Shown here: positions 17,353-28,523 of the stretch, in pieces | Position numbering within the stretch: the first letter of the stretch is position 1 | Layout: each line of letters opens with the position of its first letter | From: Methylotenera sp. | Lineage (GTDB): Bacteria > Pseudomonadota > Gammaproteobacteria > Burkholderiales > Methylophilaceae | DNA length: 58,130 bases | Assembly (NCBI GenBank): GCA_030682715.1 | Contig: JAUXNQ010000048.1 | Location: 1 to 58,130, forward strand | Reading direction: 5' to 3' | Notes under the pieces: generated by a model | The model's input: the letters and a program-made list of their open reading frames with translations, nothing else | What the model was told of the DNA's origin: nothing | Database searches by the model: none | Program-made: the position numbers and the translations under genes

Positions 17353-18210
17353 GTGATGAATGTGAATGGCTATAACGATTATTTGGCAAGATTAACGCGA
17401 CGTATCAGCCAAGCACTTAGCCAACCGTTACCCAAAGGCAATAAAATTGCTACACATTTGGCAAACCCTTATTTGCAGGTCAATACCGCTGAGTTAACAG
17501 GTTGGTTGGACGATTACATTTGGCTGCATTTATTTGGCCAAGACTTCAATCCACTTGAGAATGAAAATTGGCGTATTTTACTTTTACAGCCTGTTATTGA
17601 GCATATTAGTAAAGTGTTTGCGGTGGCATTGCTTGAGTCTGAGCAAAAAAATATCACGGGCGAAACGGAAGTGCATTATCGAAAATTATCAGAGGTGCCA
17701 CATTTGATGATGCGTGAAAGTAACTCGATAGAAGTGACTAAGTGTATTTATGAGAGACTGGCTTATCCGAGCCATAACGGCGGCCTAGAAAAAGCCTTTA
17801 TGCAGTGGGCGCAAGCAGATGCTGGCGTACAAGCTTTTTGTAAAATTAGCGAGAATCGTCACACATTTGCACGATTAAGATATGTAAAAGAAGATGGTTT
17901 ACCTGCTTTTTATTCTCCCGACTTTTTAGTGCGAACTGAAAATACCGTGTATTTGGTTGAAACAAAAGCGCAGCAACAAACAACACACCCGAATGTGCAG
18001 CGCAAATTAAAAGCAGCAGTTGCATGGTGTGAACGAATTAATAACTTGGTGGCTGAACAACGAGATCATTGCAATTGGCACTATGTTTTGTTGGGCGAAT
18101 CTATGTTTACTGACTGGCGTGGTAAAAATGCTCGACTACCCGAACTGTTAGATTTTGCAAGAGTGAGAGCACAGCATAGCAATATTGCTCAGGCAAAGCT
18201 GGACTTGTAA
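17353..18210 (+). CDS. Res subunit, C-terminal nuclease part (separated by frameshift)
   Basis: The 285-codon frame opens at GTG 17353, 8 bases past the res stop. It continues the Res family sequence: NGYNDYLARLTRRI, then the endonuclease core with PDFLVRTENTVYLVETKA (about residues 189-206). This is a PD-(D/E)XK arrangement of catalytic Asp and Glu-x-Lys. It has no independent-looking N-terminus, and the homologous frame runs back through the stop of the helicase part. Either the nuclease is expressed by re-initiation as a separate chain, or a -1 slip fuses it, or the system is restriction-dead. Codon use and composition match the helicase part, so the break looks recent. Confidence 0.8.
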   Translation: MMNVNGYNDYLARLTRRISQALSQPLPKGNKIATHLANPYLQVNTAELTGWLDDYIWLHLFGQDFNPLENENWRILLLQPVIEHISKVFAVALLESEQKNITGETEVHYRKLSEVPHLMMRESNSIEVTKCIYERLAYPSHNGGLEKAFMQWAQADAGVQAFCKISENRHTFARLRYVKEDGLPAFYSPDFLVRTENTVYLVETKAQQQTTHPNVQRKLKAAVAWCERINNLVAEQRDHCNWHYVLLGESMFTDWRGKNARLPELLDFARVRAQHSNIAQAKLDL

Positions 18211-18244
18211 ATTTGTGGGCGCTGTTGTTGTGAACAATTCCCTT

Positions 18245-18290
18245 TTAACCTTGCAAATATGGAACCACACTCCCTGATTTGCAAGGTTAA
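18245..18290. repeat. 14-bp perfect inverted repeat at the end of the R-M island
   Basis: TTAACCTTGCAAAT (18245-18258) and ATTTGCAAGGTTAA (18277-18290) are exact inverted copies separated by 18 bases. The stem is long but there is no following U-tract. It could be a transcription end for the R-M operon or a boundary relic. hemL starts 63 bases further on. Confidence 0.6.
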
Positions 18291-18353
18291 ATTAAGCGCT
18301 AAGCTTTCACGTCATCTGCTAAAATATGATTTTGTTTTTATTAGCGAAATGTC

Positions 18354-19643
18354 ATGACCTCAGCCAATCAAACCCTTTTTGAAAAATCACAGCAACTTAT
18401 CCCTGGTGGCGTCAATTCGCCAGTGCGCGCCTTTCGTAGTGTGGGGGGTACGCCAATCTTCTTTAAAAAAGGCTTGGGCTCTAAGTTATGGGATGTTGAT
18501 GGTAAAGAGTACATTGATTACATTAACTCTTGGGGCCCGATGATTGTTGGTCACGCGCATCCTGATGTGATTAGTGCTGTGCAAGCGGTTGCCGCAAATA
18601 GCTTATCTTTTGGCGCGCCTACAGGCTTAGAGTTAGAGATGGCAGCGCTGATAAACAAGCTGGTGCCGAGCATGGAGCAAGTGCGCTTGGTGAGTAGTGG
18701 TACAGAAGCTACCATGAGTGCGATTCGCGTGGCGCGTGGGTTTACTGGTCGCAATAAGCTCGTGAAGTTTGAAGGTTGTTACCACGGGCACTCAGATGCT
18801 TTGTTAGTAAAAGCGGGCTCTGGTTTGTTGACGTTTGGCGAGCCTAGTTCAGCTGGCGTGCCTGCGGAGGTTGCGGCTCATACATTAACGCTTGAGTATA
18901 ACAACACGCAGCAATTAAAGGAATTATTCGCAAAAGCGGGTGATGAGATCGCTTGTGTCATCATTGAGCCAGTGGTTGGCAATATGAATCTTGTGGTGCC
19001 ACATACGGAGTTCTTGCAAACCTTGCGTGAGCTTTGCACACAACATGGCGCAGTGTTGATTTTTGATGAAGTGATGACTGGTTTCCGTGTGCATTTAGGT
19101 GGGGCGCAAGCTTTATATGGCATCAAGCCAGATATGACGACTTTGGGTAAGGTGATCGGTGGCGGTTTGCCAGTGGGCGCATTTGGCGGGCGTAAAGACA
19201 TTATGCAGTGCTTGGCGCCACTAGGTGCGGTTTATCAGGCTGGTACATTATCAGGTAACCCTGTTGCGGTGACGGCTGGCTTGGAAACATTGAAGTTGAT
19301 TCAAGCGCCAGACTTTCATGCAAAATTAGCGGCAAAGACCAAAAAACTGATTGATGGCTTGGTTGCAGCGGCAAAAGAAGCAGGTGTTGTATTTAGTGCA
19401 CAAAGTGTTGGCGGCATGTTTGGCTTGTACTTTAGTGAGCAATGTCCTAGCAGTTTTGCAGAGGTGATGCAGACTAATAAAGAAAACTTCAATCAATTCT
19501 TCCACAGTATGTTGGATGCTGGTATTTATTTGGGGCCATCTGCATTTGAAGCGGGTTTCGTGTCAGCGGCGCATACGGATGATGATATTGCCTTTACATT
19601 AGCGGCGGCTAAAAAAGCATTTTTGGCAATTGCTAATCGGTAG
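18354..19643 (+). CDS. hemL: Glutamate-1-semialdehyde 2,1-aminomutase
   Basis: This 429-residue class III aminotransferase has the start [17 protein letters not shown], the central [17 protein letters not shown], the cofactor-aspartate region [12 protein letters not shown], and the PLP lysine in [18 protein letters not shown]. It makes 5-aminolevulinate from glutamate-1-semialdehyde (C5 haem pathway). It is monocistronic here, followed by a bulged hairpin at 19655-19683. hemE, a later step of the same pathway, lies 6.4 kb downstream beyond gltBD. Confidence 0.96.
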   Translation: MTSANQTLFEKSQQLIPGGVNSPVRAFRSVGGTPIFFKKGLGSKLWDVDGKEYIDYINSWGPMIVGHAHPDVISAVQAVAANSLSFGAPTGLELEMAALINKLVPSMEQVRLVSSGTEATMSAIRVARGFTGRNKLVKFEGCYHGHSDALLVKAGSGLLTFGEPSSAGVPAEVAAHTLTLEYNNTQQLKELFAKAGDEIACVIIEPVVGNMNLVVPHTEFLQTLRELCTQHGAVLIFDEVMTGFRVHLGGAQALYGIKPDMTTLGKVIGGGLPVGAFGGRKDIMQCLAPLGAVYQAGTLSGNPVAVTAGLETLKLIQAPDFHAKLAAKTKKLIDGLVAAAKEAGVVFSAQSVGGMFGLYFSEQCPSSFAEVMQTNKENFNQFFHSMLDAGIYLGPSAFEAGFVSAAHTDDDIAFTLAAAKKAFLAIANR

Positions 19644-19654
19644 TAATCGATAGT

Positions 19655-19683
19655 GATAAGCGCAAAGCTTGCTTTGCGTTATC
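19655..19683 (+). terminator. Hairpin after hemL
   Basis: GATAAGCGCAAAGC and GCTTTGCGTTATC pair over 13 bp with one bulged G, 12 bases past the hemL stop. The U-tract is poor, so termination strength is uncertain. Confidence 0.55.
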
Positions 19684-19751
19684 GACTTGCTTTAATGGCT
19701 TTTTCATAAAAAATATTTATCTTTCAGTTGTATCTTATTGAACTCATAGGT

Positions 19752-19783
19752 ATTTAGCGGTAAACTTGAAGGTTCCGCTAAAT
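19752..19783 (+). promoter_or_regulatory. Leader hairpin upstream of gltB
   Basis: ATTTAGCGG (19752-19760) and CCGCTAAAT (19775-19783) are a perfect 9-bp inverted repeat with a 14-base spacer, ending 18 bases before the gltB start. It could be an operator or an RNA stem in the leader; nothing else identifies the regulator. Confidence 0.45.
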
Positions 19784-19801
19784 GTTTTGTGATTAGATAA
19801 T

Positions 19802-22800
19802 ATGGCAACAGATTTAAGTAAGCAAATTGGTTCTGAAAACGCACTGGCTGCACACGACGATGTAGCTTCAGTTAATCCTGACCTATATTCAGGGCGACCA
19901 GCCAAACAAGGTTTATACAGACCTTCTAACGAGCGCGACGCTTGTGGCGTTGGTTTTGTCGCACATATTAAAGGCAAGAAAAGTCACGATATCGTGCAAA
20001 AAGGCTTGGAGCTTTTAACCAACCTAACGCACCGTGGCGCTACTGGCTATGATCCTAAATTGGGTGATGGTGCTGGTTTACTTATGCAAATGCCAGATGC
20101 CTTTATGCGCAAAGAAGCTGCTAAGCTAGGTGTTGAGTTGCCTGCGGCTGGTCAATATGCGGTAGGTAATGTGTTTTTGCCGCAAGCTCCAAAAAATCGC
20201 GAAGCCTGTGAAGCCTTATTTACAACAATCGTTGCAGAAGAAAATCAAACCTTGCTAGGCTGGCGTGATGTGCCAGTCGATAACAGCAATATTGCGCAGG
20301 CCGCTCGTGATGTAGAGCCAACTATGCGTCAAGTGTTTATCTCTAGCACAGTGGCCGACCAAAACGTTTTCGAGCGTAAATTATTTGTGATTCGTAAACG
20401 CATTGAACATGCGGTGCGCGCACTTGAGTTGCAAGACAATGCGGCGTTCTATATGCCTTCATTGTCATCACGCACGATTGTTTATAAAGGCATGTTGCTA
20501 GCTAACGAAGTGGGTGTTTATTACCAAGACCTTAACGACGAAAGCATCGTTTCAGCACTGGCTTTGGTGCACCAACGTTTCTCAACCAATACATTCCCAG
20601 CGTGGGATTTAGCGCATCCATTCCGCATGATTGCGCATAATGGTGAAATCAATACTGTACAAGGTAACGTTAACTGGATGGCGGCACGTCATGAGGCGAT
20701 GCGTTCAACAGTAATCGGTGAAGATTTAGAAAAATTATGGCCATTAATCGCTGAAGGTCAATCAGACTCAGCCTGTTTCGATAACTGTTTAGAGTTGCTG
20801 GTTGCTGGCGGCTACAGTTTGCCGCATGCCATGATGATGTTGATTCCAGAAGCTTGGTCTGGCAATCCATTAATGGATGAGGAGCGCCGTGCATTCTACG
20901 AATATCATGCAGCGTTGATGGAGCCATGGGATGGCCCAGCCGCTGTTGCCTTTACTGATGGTCGTATGGTTGGTGCAACACTAGACCGTAATGGTTTACG
21001 CCCAGCCCGTTACTTAGTAACCGATGATGACATCGTGATGATGGCTTCTGAAATGGGTGTGTTGACATTCCCACAAGAGAAAATCGTTAAAAAATGGCGC
21101 TTACAGCCAGGTAAAATGTTGTTAATCGATATGGAGCAAGGCCGCATTATCGATGATGCTGAGGTGAAGAGTCAGCTTGCTACAGCAAAACCATATAAAC
21201 AATGGATTGAAAAATCACGCTACTTCTTGAGCGACATGCCGAAAATAGATGGTCATCTAGAATTAGCTGCTGATTTGTTAGATACACAGCAAGCATTTGG
21301 CTACACGCAAGAAGATATCAAGTTTATCTTGCAGCCAATGATACAAAATGGCGAAGAAGGCTCTGGCTCTATGGGTAACGACGCTGCATTGCCAGTGTTG
21401 TCAGCTAAGCCTAAAGTCTTATACAACTATTTCAAACAGTTATTTGCACAAGTGACTAACCCGCCAATCGACCCGATTCGCGAAGAGTTGGTAATGTCAT
21501 TAATTACATTCATTGGCCCTAAACCAAACTTATTGGGGGTGGATGAAACAACCCCACCAATGCGTTTAGAAGCTAGCCAGCCTGTATTGATGTTGGACGA
21601 GTTGGAGCAATTAAAAGCAATTGCTACATTAACGCAAAACCAATATAAATCATTGGTGTTAGATATCACTTATCCTGCTGTGCAAGGTAAGGCTGGTATG
21701 GCCGCTGCGGTCGCTAGCATTACCAAAGCGGCGTCTGATGCAGTTCAAAATGGTTTTAATATCCTCATTTTATCTGATCGCAATGTAAGTGCTGATCGCG
21801 TGGCGATTCCTGCCCTATTGGCTTGTTCAGCAACACATGAGCATCTTGTAAAAGCAGGCTTAAGAACCAGCACTGGCTTAGTGGTTGATACAGGCTCAGC
21901 ACGTGAAGTGCATCACTTCGCGCTATTAGCTGGTTACGGTGCAGAGGCAGTGTGTCCATGGCTCACATTTGAGACTATTAAAGACATGGCCGTAGATAGC
22001 TACACTGCCAATAAGAATTTTGTAAAAGCAGTGAGCAAAGGTTTGTATAAAGTCATGTCTAAAATGGGCATCTCTACTTACCAATCTTACTGCGGCGCAC
22101 AGATTTTTGAAGCCATTGGTTTAAATACTGCGTTTGTTGAACAGTACTTTACTGGCACAGTGACCAATATTGAAGGTATCGGTTTAGATCAAGTGTCTGA
22201 AGAAGCCGTGCGTTTGCATACGGCAGCTTTTGGTACAGATCCAGTGCTAGCAAACAACCTAGAAGCTGGCGGTGAGTATGCTTTCCGTGTGCGTGGTGAA
22301 GAGCATACTTGGACGCCTGAATCAGTGTCTAAACTGCAAAATGCAACACGTACTGGCAAATATGATACTTACAAAGAGTACGCTAAGTTAATTAATGACC
22401 AGTCACGTCGCCATATGACGTTGCGCGGTTTGTTTGAGATTAAACCAGCAGGTGCTGCGATTCCTTTAGACACAGTAGAATCTGCTAAAGAAATCGTTAA
22501 ACGCTTTGCTACTGGTGCGATGTCATTGGGTTCTATCTCAACTGAAGCGCATGCAACCTTGGCAATTGCGATGAACCGTATTGGCGGTAAATCGAATACG
22601 GGTGAAGGGGGTGAAGACGCAAAACGCTTTATTCCTGTGGCCAATGCTTCAACAATGGCAGACGTGCTTGGTAGCAAGTTGATTGAGAGTAACATCAATC
22701 TAAAAGCAGGCGATTCAATGCGCTCTAGCATTAAACAAGTGGCATCTGGTCGTTTTGGTGTGACGGCTGAATACTTGGCGAATGCTGACCAAATCCAAAT

Positions 22801-24493
22801 TAAAATGGCACAAGGTGCAAAACCTGGTGAAGGTGGTCAATTACCTGGTCATAAAGTATCAGAGTACATTGCTAAATTGCGTTTTTCAGTACCAGGCGTG
22901 GGCTTAATTTCACCTCCTCCGCACCATGACATTTATTCAATTGAAGACTTGGCGCAGCTGATTCATGATTTGAAAAATGCCAATCCAAAAGCTTCTATTT
23001 CAGTGAAATTAGTGTCTGAAACTGGTGTAGGTACAGTTGCTGCTGGTGTGGCGAAAGCAAAATCTGACCATATCGTGATCGCAGGTCATGATGGTGGTAC
23101 TGGTGCATCGCCAATTTCGTCGATTAAACACGCAGGTGCGCCATGGGAGCTAGGTCTATCTGAGACACAGCAAACCTTGGTATTGAACCAATTGCGTGGC
23201 CGTGTGGTGGTGCAAGTTGACGGCCAAATGAAGACTGGCCGTGACGTAGTGATCGGTGCCTTATTGGGTGCGGATGAATTTGGTTTCGCGACAGCTCCGC
23301 TCGTGGTAGAGGGCTGTATCATGATGCGTAAGTGTCATTTGAACACTTGCCCAGTGGGTGTTGCAACGCAAGATCCAGAATTGCGCAAACGCTTTACAGG
23401 TCAGCCAGAACATGTGGTGAACTACTTCTTCTTTGTGGCTGAAGAAGTGCGAGAGTTAATGGCTTCTATGGGGATCGCTAAGTTTGATGACTTGATCGGT
23501 CGTCCAGATTTATTAGATATGCAAGCTGGTATCGACCATTGGAAGATTAGTGGCCTAGATTTCAGCAAAGTGTTCCATCAGCCAGATATGCCGGCTAGTG
23601 TTTCACGTAAAAACAATGACGTGCAAGACCACGGTTTGATTAATGCATTGGATAATCAACTGGTAGCACTTGCAAAACCAGCGCTAGAAAAAGGTGAAAA
23701 AGTAGTGTTGGATATTCCAATCACTAATACTAACCGTACTGTAGGTACTATGTTGTCAAATCAGGTAGCTACGCGTTATGGTAATGCTGGTTTGCCACAT
23801 GACACGATTCGCGTGAACTTCACAGGTACGTCTGGCCAAAGCTTTGCGGCATTCCTTGCTAAAGGCATTACATTTGACCTCACAGGCGAAGGTAATGACT
23901 ATGTAGGTAAAGGTCTATGCGGCGGTCGTATTGTGATTAAACCACCTAAAGCATTCCGTGGTGTTTCACATGAGAACATTATTGTGGGTAACACCGTGAT
24001 GTTTGGTGCAACTACAGGTGAAAGCTACTTTAGCGGCGTGGCAGGTGAGCGCTTCTGTGTGCGTAACTCAGGCGCTACGGCGGTGGTTGAAGGCGTTGGT
24101 AACCACGGTTGTGAATACATGACAGGTGGTACCGTAGTGGTGTTAGGTGTAACTGGTCAAAACTTTGCAGCGGGTATGAGTGGCGGCGTGGCTTATGTTT
24201 ACGATGAAGACGGCTTATTTGCTAAACGTTGCAATATGGGTATGGTGTCTTTAGAAAAAGTTGAGCATGTTGATAATGTAGCCGCTGATGCTGTGCACCA
24301 TTTGAATCAACCTGATGAAGTGACGTTGCTCGCTTTAATTAACAAGCACGTTGAGTACACTGGCAGTGAGCGCGCTAAAGCGATGCTTGCTGATTGGGAT
24401 AACATGCGCGGCAAGTTTGTTAAAGTGATGCCAAATGAATATAAACGCGCCTTAATTGAGCTGGCTGAAGATAAAGCGTTGGTAGCGGCTTAG
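19802..24493 (+). CDS. gltB: Glutamate synthase (NADPH) large subunit
   Basis: The 1563-residue length and domain order are those of bacterial GltB. The class II amidotransferase has the nucleophile Cys48 in DACGVGF, exposed after removal of a 47-residue propeptide. A central domain follows, then an FMN-binding TIM barrel with [10 protein letters not shown] and [12 protein letters not shown]. The 3Fe-4S cluster cysteines lie in [16 protein letters not shown], and a C-terminal glycine-rich beta-helix ends the protein. It transfers the glutamine amide to 2-oxoglutarate in the GS/GOGAT route. gltD follows after 56 bases. The propeptide is longer than the 42 residues of E. coli. Confidence 0.97.
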   Translation: MATDLSKQIGSENALAAHDDVASVNPDLYSGRPAKQGLYRPSNERDACGVGFVAHIKGKKSHDIVQKGLELLTNLTHRGATGYDPKLGDGAGLLMQMPDAFMRKEAAKLGVELPAAGQYAVGNVFLPQAPKNREACEALFTTIVAEENQTLLGWRDVPVDNSNIAQAARDVEPTMRQVFISSTVADQNVFERKLFVIRKRIEHAVRALELQDNAAFYMPSLSSRTIVYKGMLLANEVGVYYQDLNDESIVSALALVHQRFSTNTFPAWDLAHPFRMIAHNGEINTVQGNVNWMAARHEAMRSTVIGEDLEKLWPLIAEGQSDSACFDNCLELLVAGGYSLPHAMMMLIPEAWSGNPLMDEERRAFYEYHAALMEPWDGPAAVAFTDGRMVGATLDRNGLRPARYLVTDDDIVMMASEMGVLTFPQEKIVKKWRLQPGKMLLIDMEQGRIIDDAEVKSQLATAKPYKQWIEKSRYFLSDMPKIDGHLELAADLLDTQQAFGYTQEDIKFILQPMIQNGEEGSGSMGNDAALPVLSAKPKVLYNYFKQLFAQVTNPPIDPIREELVMSLITFIGPKPNLLGVDETTPPMRLEASQPVLMLDELEQLKAIATLTQNQYKSLVLDITYPAVQGKAGMAAAVASITKAASDAVQNGFNILILSDRNVSADRVAIPALLACSATHEHLVKAGLRTSTGLVVDTGSAREVHHFALLAGYGAEAVCPWLTFETIKDMAVDSYTANKNFVKAVSKGLYKVMSKMGISTYQSYCGAQIFEAIGLNTAFVEQYFTGTVTNIEGIGLDQVSEEAVRLHTAAFGTDPVLANNLEAGGEYAFRVRGEEHTWTPESVSKLQNATRTGKYDTYKEYAKLINDQSRRHMTLRGLFEIKPAGAAIPLDTVESAKEIVKRFATGAMSLGSISTEAHATLAIAMNRIGGKSNTGEGGEDAKRFIPVANASTMADVLGSKLIESNINLKAGDSMRSSIKQVASGRFGVTAEYLANADQIQIKMAQGAKPGEGGQLPGHKVSEYIAKLRFSVPGVGLISPPPHHDIYSIEDLAQLIHDLKNANPKASISVKLVSETGVGTVAAGVAKAKSDHIVIAGHDGGTGASPISSIKHAGAPWELGLSETQQTLVLNQLRGRVVVQVDGQMKTGRDVVIGALLGADEFGFATAPLVVEGCIMMRKCHLNTCPVGVATQDPELRKRFTGQPEHVVNYFFFVAEEVRELMASMGIAKFDDLIGRPDLLDMQAGIDHWKISGLDFSKVFHQPDMPASVSRKNNDVQDHGLINALDNQLVALAKPALEKGEKVVLDIPITNTNRTVGTMLSNQVATRYGNAGLPHDTIRVNFTGTSGQSFAAFLAKGITFDLTGEGNDYVGKGLCGGRIVIKPPKAFRGVSHENIIVGNTVMFGATTGESYFSGVAGERFCVRNSGATAVVEGVGNHGCEYMTGGTVVVLGVTGQNFAAGMSGGVAYVYDEDGLFAKRCNMGMVSLEKVEHVDNVAADAVHHLNQPDEVTLLALINKHVEYTGSERAKAMLADWDNMRGKFVKVMPNEYKRALIELAEDKALVAA

Positions 24494-24549
24494 AGTCGCT
24501 TTTAATATGAAACAAGTAAAGAGACTCTTTTGGGAAAAGGCTTTATAGT

Positions 24550-25977
24550 ATGGGTAAAGTAACGGGATTTATGGAATTTGAACGCCTGTCCGAGGCAAAT
24601 TTGCCTGTTCAGGATCGCGTTAAGAATTACAAAGAATTTGTACTACATTTAACAGATGACCAAGCTAAGCAGCAAGGCGCACGCTGTATGGATTGTGGTA
24701 TTCCATTTTGTACAACGGGCTGCCCAATCAACAACATCATTCCTGACTGGAATGATTTGGTGTATCAACAAGACTGGCGTAGCGCGATTGATGTATTGCA
24801 TTCAACCAATAACTTCCCAGAATTCACTGGCCGTATCTGCCCTGCTCCATGTGAAGCAGCCTGTACGCTTAATATCAATGCTGATGCGGTTGGTATTAAA
24901 TCAATTGAGCATGCAATCATTGATAAAGCTTGGGAAAACGACTGGGTTCAGCCGCAAGTAAATCCAAATAAAACTGGCAAAAAAGTGGCTGTAGTTGGTT
25001 CTGGCCCTGCTGGTTTAGCCGCTGCGCAACAATTGGCGCGTGCTGGCCACAGTATTGTCGTATTGGAAAAAAATAGCCGTATCGGTGGCTTGTTACGTTA
25101 TGGTATTCCTGATTTCAAAATGGAAAAATCGCACATTGACCGCCGCATGGCGCAAATGGAAGTTGAAGGCGTTGAGTTTCGTGTTAATCAGCACGTTGGC
25201 GAAAACGTGAATGCTGATGCATTGGTGGCTGAATTTGATGCTGTGGTATTAGCAGCAGGTGCAGAGCAACCTCGTGATTTGCCAGTGACTGGTCGTGAGC
25301 TAGATGGCGTACATTTTGCGATGGACTTTTTAACACCACAAAACAAAGTAGTGGCTGGTGATACTATTCCTGACCAAATTAAAGCCACAGGTAAGCATGT
25401 GATTGTGATTGGCGGTGGTGATACAGGTTCTGACTGTGTGGGTACATCAAACCGTCATGGTGCATTAAGCATTACGCAGTTTGAGTTGATGCCACAACCA
25501 CCTGAAAAAGAGAATAAAGAGTTAGTATGGCCTAACTGGCCACTGAAATTGCGTACTTCAAGCTCACATGAAGAAGGCGCTAACCGTGATTGGTCTATCA
25601 CCACTAAAGAGTTGATTGGCGAGAACGGTAAAGTCGTTGCACTAAAAGGTGCACGTGTGGAGTGGATAGACGGCAAAATGTCTGAAATCGCTGGCTCTGA
25701 ATTTACAATTCCAGCAGATTTAGTATTCTTAGCGATGGGCTTTGTGTCACCAGTACAAAAATTGCTTGAAGCGTTTGGTGTAGAAAAAGACAATCGTGGT
25801 AATGCCAAAGCTGCGACGGAAGGCGATGCAAGTTACAAAACAAACAAAGATAAAGTGTTTGCTGCTGGCGATGTACGCCGTGGACAGTCTTTAGTGGTTT
25901 GGGCAATTCGTGAAGGCCGTCAGGCTGCGCGTGCAGTAGATGAATTTTTAATGGGCTCATCTGTATTGCCACGTTAA
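24550..25977 (+). CDS. gltD: Glutamate synthase (NADPH) small subunit
   Basis: This 475-residue flavoprotein has an N-terminal domain with cysteines for two 4Fe-4S clusters ([17 protein letters not shown] and [12 protein letters not shown]). It then has a [14 protein letters not shown] dinucleotide site for FAD, an NADPH site ([13 protein letters not shown]), and the FAD-closing [14 protein letters not shown]. It feeds electrons from NADPH to GltB. Start ATG 24550 has AAAAGG upstream. It is co-transcribed with gltB, and the operon ends at the terminator at 26009-26046. Confidence 0.96.
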   Translation: MGKVTGFMEFERLSEANLPVQDRVKNYKEFVLHLTDDQAKQQGARCMDCGIPFCTTGCPINNIIPDWNDLVYQQDWRSAIDVLHSTNNFPEFTGRICPAPCEAACTLNINADAVGIKSIEHAIIDKAWENDWVQPQVNPNKTGKKVAVVGSGPAGLAAAQQLARAGHSIVVLEKNSRIGGLLRYGIPDFKMEKSHIDRRMAQMEVEGVEFRVNQHVGENVNADALVAEFDAVVLAAGAEQPRDLPVTGRELDGVHFAMDFLTPQNKVVAGDTIPDQIKATGKHVIVIGGGDTGSDCVGTSNRHGALSITQFELMPQPPEKENKELVWPNWPLKLRTSSSHEEGANRDWSITTKELIGENGKVVALKGARVEWIDGKMSEIAGSEFTIPADLVFLAMGFVSPVQKLLEAFGVEKDNRGNAKAATEGDASYKTNKDKVFAAGDVRRGQSLVVWAIREGRQAARAVDEFLMGSSVLPR

Positions 25978-26008
25978 GTTAAATTTAAAGTATGACAATG
26001 TAAAAATA

Positions 26009-26046
26009 AAGGATGCAAAGTAAAACTGCTTTGTGTCCTTTTTTAT
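26009..26046 (+). terminator. Rho-independent terminator after gltD
   Basis: AAGGATGCAAAG and CTTTGTGTCCTT form a 12-position stem with one internal mismatch pair region and an 8-base loop, followed by TTTTATTT. It lies just upstream of hemE. Confidence 0.85.
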
Positions 26047-26058
26047 TTAGGTAATCAA

Positions 26059-27123
26059 ATGAATCAATTAAAAAACGACACATTCTTAAAAGCGCTGATG
26101 CGCCAACCAACGGATTACACGCCTGTGTGGATGATGCGCCAGGCAGGACGTTATTTACCTGAATATCGTGAGAGCCGTAAAACCGCAGGCAGTTTTTTAC
26201 AGCTTTGTAAAAATGCACAATTTGCGACAGATGTGACACTGCAACCTTTAGACCGCTATCCACTGTTAGATGCGGCTATTCTGTTCTCAGACATTCTCAC
26301 GGTGCCCGATGCAATGGGCTTGGGGTTGTACTTTGAAGAAGGCGAAGGCCCAAAATTTGAGCGTACCTTACAGCAAGAAGCTGATATTCAGAAACTAGTC
26401 GTGCCAGACATGGCAAAGCTGCAATATGTGTTTGATGCTGTGAGTAGCATCCGCAAAGCATTGGATGGCCGTGTACCTTTAATTGGCTTCTCAGGCAGCC
26501 CTTGGACACTTGCCACTTACATGGTGGAAGGCAAAGGCGGTACAGATTTCTTAACCACTAAGAAAATGGCATATGCACGCCCTGATTTATTGCATCATAT
26601 TTTAGAAACAACCGCGCAGACAGTGATTCAGTATTTGAATGCGCAAATTATGGCAGGTGCGCAGGCTGTGATGATTTTTGATTCATGGGGCGGTGCGCTT
26701 TCACACAATGCTTATACTGAGTTTTCACTCAATTATATGCAAAAAATTGTGAATGGCTTAATTAAAACCAATGATGGTCGTAAAGTGCCAAGCATTGTAT
26801 TCACCAAAGGTGGGGCGCTGTGGCTTGAGGCGCAAGCAGAAATCGGCGCAGATGCGCTAGGCTTGGATTGGGCAGTTGATATCGGTAGTGCGCGTCAACG
26901 TGTGGGCGATAAAGTGGCGTTACAAGGTAATCTTGACCCAGCTATTTTGTTATCAACCCCTGAGGCTATTGAGAAAGAAGTGGCGAGTGTTTTAGCAAGC
27001 TACGGTAAAGGCAATGGCCACGTATTTAACTTAGGTCATGGCATTACACAATGGACACCACCAGAAAATGCGGCAGCGATGTTAGAGGCGGTGCGGAAGC
27101 ATAGTCTGCAATACCATCGATAA
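26059..27123 (+). CDS. hemE: Uroporphyrinogen decarboxylase
   Basis: The protein is 354 residues, the usual HemE length. The N-terminal substrate-binding signature is [16 protein letters not shown] and the catalytic Asp region is [29 protein letters not shown] and a C-terminal FNLGHGI complete the set. It decarboxylates uroporphyrinogen III to coproporphyrinogen III in the cytoplasm. The start ATG 26059 follows a short leader after the gltD terminator, so the gene seems to be expressed separately. Confidence 0.96.
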   Translation: MNQLKNDTFLKALMRQPTDYTPVWMMRQAGRYLPEYRESRKTAGSFLQLCKNAQFATDVTLQPLDRYPLLDAAILFSDILTVPDAMGLGLYFEEGEGPKFERTLQQEADIQKLVVPDMAKLQYVFDAVSSIRKALDGRVPLIGFSGSPWTLATYMVEGKGGTDFLTTKKMAYARPDLLHHILETTAQTVIQYLNAQIMAGAQAVMIFDSWGGALSHNAYTEFSLNYMQKIVNGLIKTNDGRKVPSIVFTKGGALWLEAQAEIGADALGLDWAVDIGSARQRVGDKVALQGNLDPAILLSTPEAIEKEVASVLASYGKGNGHVFNLGHGITQWTPPENAAAMLEAVRKHSLQYHR

Positions 27124-27234
27124 CTGATAAAGGTTTGAACCGCGCTTTTAAATCGACTCACAAACGAGAAGTAATATGACAAGCTGCATTAATGAGCCTG
27201 TAAATAATTCTGTGTAAATGCTGTTTTGAGTGCA

Positions 27235-27484
27235 TTAATTAAAGACGAACGGGTAATCTATGTCGGTCATATCAGCTTATGATCACTCGCTCCGTTTATT
27301 GCACTTGGATTACTTACGATAGGGCTATTTGGTTTAGGGATTATATTTTGGATTGTTGCTTTATTCGATATAAAACCACAGAACTTGTTTTCACCAAGAA
27401 AAGAGTCATTGCGAAGTTTGGTTTTATCAGTCGCAATACGATAGAGCTAAATGTCGCGGATTCGACCTTGAAGTGCAACGTTTT
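27235..27484 (+). pseudogene. Decayed bacterial PH-domain membrane protein gene
   Basis: One frame reads KDERVIYVGHISL, a TGA where Trp is expected, then a membrane segment SLAPFIALGLLTIGLFGLGI. Around 27365 the homologous sequence moves to another frame (RYKTTELVFTKKRVIAKFGF, typical of the bPH2 domain of YdbS/YdbT-like proteins). It breaks off after NTIELNV, exactly where the IS30-like scar at 27456-27481 begins. The gene thus has a stop, a frameshift and a lost 3' end. No function is expected. This accounts for most of the 461-base interval after hemE; the first 110 bases (27124-27234) hold nothing I can identify. Confidence 0.7.
27456..27481 (-). mobile_element. IS30-like terminal scar
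   Basis: These 26 bases match those at 44643-44668 with one difference and the 3' end of the degenerate transposase at 35017-35045 (reverse orientation). The common core is ATTCAACCTTGAAGTGCAAC; its complement encodes the transposase C-terminus VALQG-stop. Only the element end remains, marking where the PH-domain gene was cut. Confidence 0.65.
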
Positions 27485-27531
27485 GTAAATTAAAGTTGGA
27501 CAAGTTTATTCGCAATGCTTATCTTCACTCT

Positions 27532-27583
27532 CGTCATTCCTGCGCAGGCGGGAATGACGGATAGTTTAGTGGAGTAGCTATAG
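27532..27583. repeat. REP-like palindrome with conserved tail
   Basis: CGTCATTCC (27532-27540) and GGAATGACG (27551-27559) form a perfect stem around TGCGCAGGCG. The tail TTTAGTGGAGTAGCTATAG (27565-27583) recurs at 57865-57883 with two changes, also after a GGAATGAC arm. It may terminate the minus-strand mxa operon that ends at 27585. Confidence 0.7.
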
Positions 27584-27584
27584 A

Positions 27585-28523
27585 TTAGCGTCTTATGATA
27601 CTTGGAATATAAGTAGACAATATCAACATAATTGCCATCATTAAATATATCCACCTCACAGAATATGCAGTTACAAAACTAGCTGCTGGCTTTTGCTCCT
27701 GCACATACTCATAAAACTGTGGTGTATTGCTACCTTCTATGTAGCTCGCTTTAATCTCCGTGGCTAACTCTTTAAGGTGCTCATCTTCAAGCTTAGATAG
27801 ATAGCGGTCATACTCTGCAGATGCGACTTGAGGATCTGGTTCATCTTGACTGGTGTCGGTATAGTTCACACCACCACCTGTACTGTTATTTTCGCCAGAC
27901 GGCCAAAAACCAACCCATTGATTTAATGAGTTATAACGTGGAACAGCAACATGCTCTTTGCCCCCAACCCCAACAAATAGTACATGCTTGCCTATTTGAA
28001 CGCCATCTAGGTTCTGTCTAATGGTCACATTAAGCTTTGGTGCTTCATCACCATCAGTAAAGAAAAGTAGCTTGGCTGGTGTATTTAAAGAGTCAAATAA
28101 AGTAGCCGCGGCGCGCACGCCTATAGTTAACCGACTATCACCTTTCCAAGCCATCCGCCACTCAATATGGTCTATGGTGTCGTTAAGGACATCATAATTT
28201 TCACAGACCTCTAAAGGGTTAATCAACAAGGCCACATTGTCTGAAGCGAAAACACCGACACTAATATGTGTACCACATGGCGATGACTCTACAATTTTTG
28301 TCATCAAATGTTTGGTGTAAGCCATTCGACTGACATTCTGATTGTTGAGTTTCACATCTTCAGCATTCATGCTTTGTGAAACATCTGCCAGTAACAGATA
28401 ATTATGCACTTCCTGCTTTAATTGAATTTCAGGCTTAATTAAAGCAAGCAATAACAGTGCTGATGCCGCTATGTAGAGCACCGTTTCGTAATTATTTTTT
28501 AACCAACTTAATAACTTATTCAT
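27585..28523 (-). CDS. mxaL: Methanol dehydrogenase maturation protein MxaL (VWA domain)
   Basis: The 312-residue protein has one N-terminal membrane helix (YIAASALLLLALI), a periplasmic von Willebrand A domain with MIDAS motif DVSQS near residue 47, and a C-terminal membrane helix (IYLMMAIMLILSTYI). It is the last gene of an operon in the order mxaR-S-A-C-K-L and overlaps mxaK by 4 bases. In methylotrophs mxaACKL are needed for active, Ca2+-loaded PQQ methanol dehydrogenase; the exact role of MxaL is not known. Identification rests on domain and gene order together. Confidence 0.82.
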   Translation of the reverse strand: MNKLLSWLKNNYETVLYIAASALLLLALIKPEIQLKQEVHNYLLLADVSQSMNAEDVKLNNQNVSRMAYTKHLMTKIVESSPCGTHISVGVFASDNVALLINPLEVCENYDVLNDTIDHIEWRMAWKGDSRLTIGVRAAATLFDSLNTPAKLLFFTDGDEAPKLNVTIRQNLDGVQIGKHVLFVGVGGKEHVAVPRYNSLNQWVGFWPSGENNSTGGGVNYTDTSQDEPDPQVASAEYDRYLSKLEDEHLKELATEIKASYIEGSNTPQFYEYVQEQKPAASFVTAYSVRWIYLMMAIMLILSTYIPSIIRR

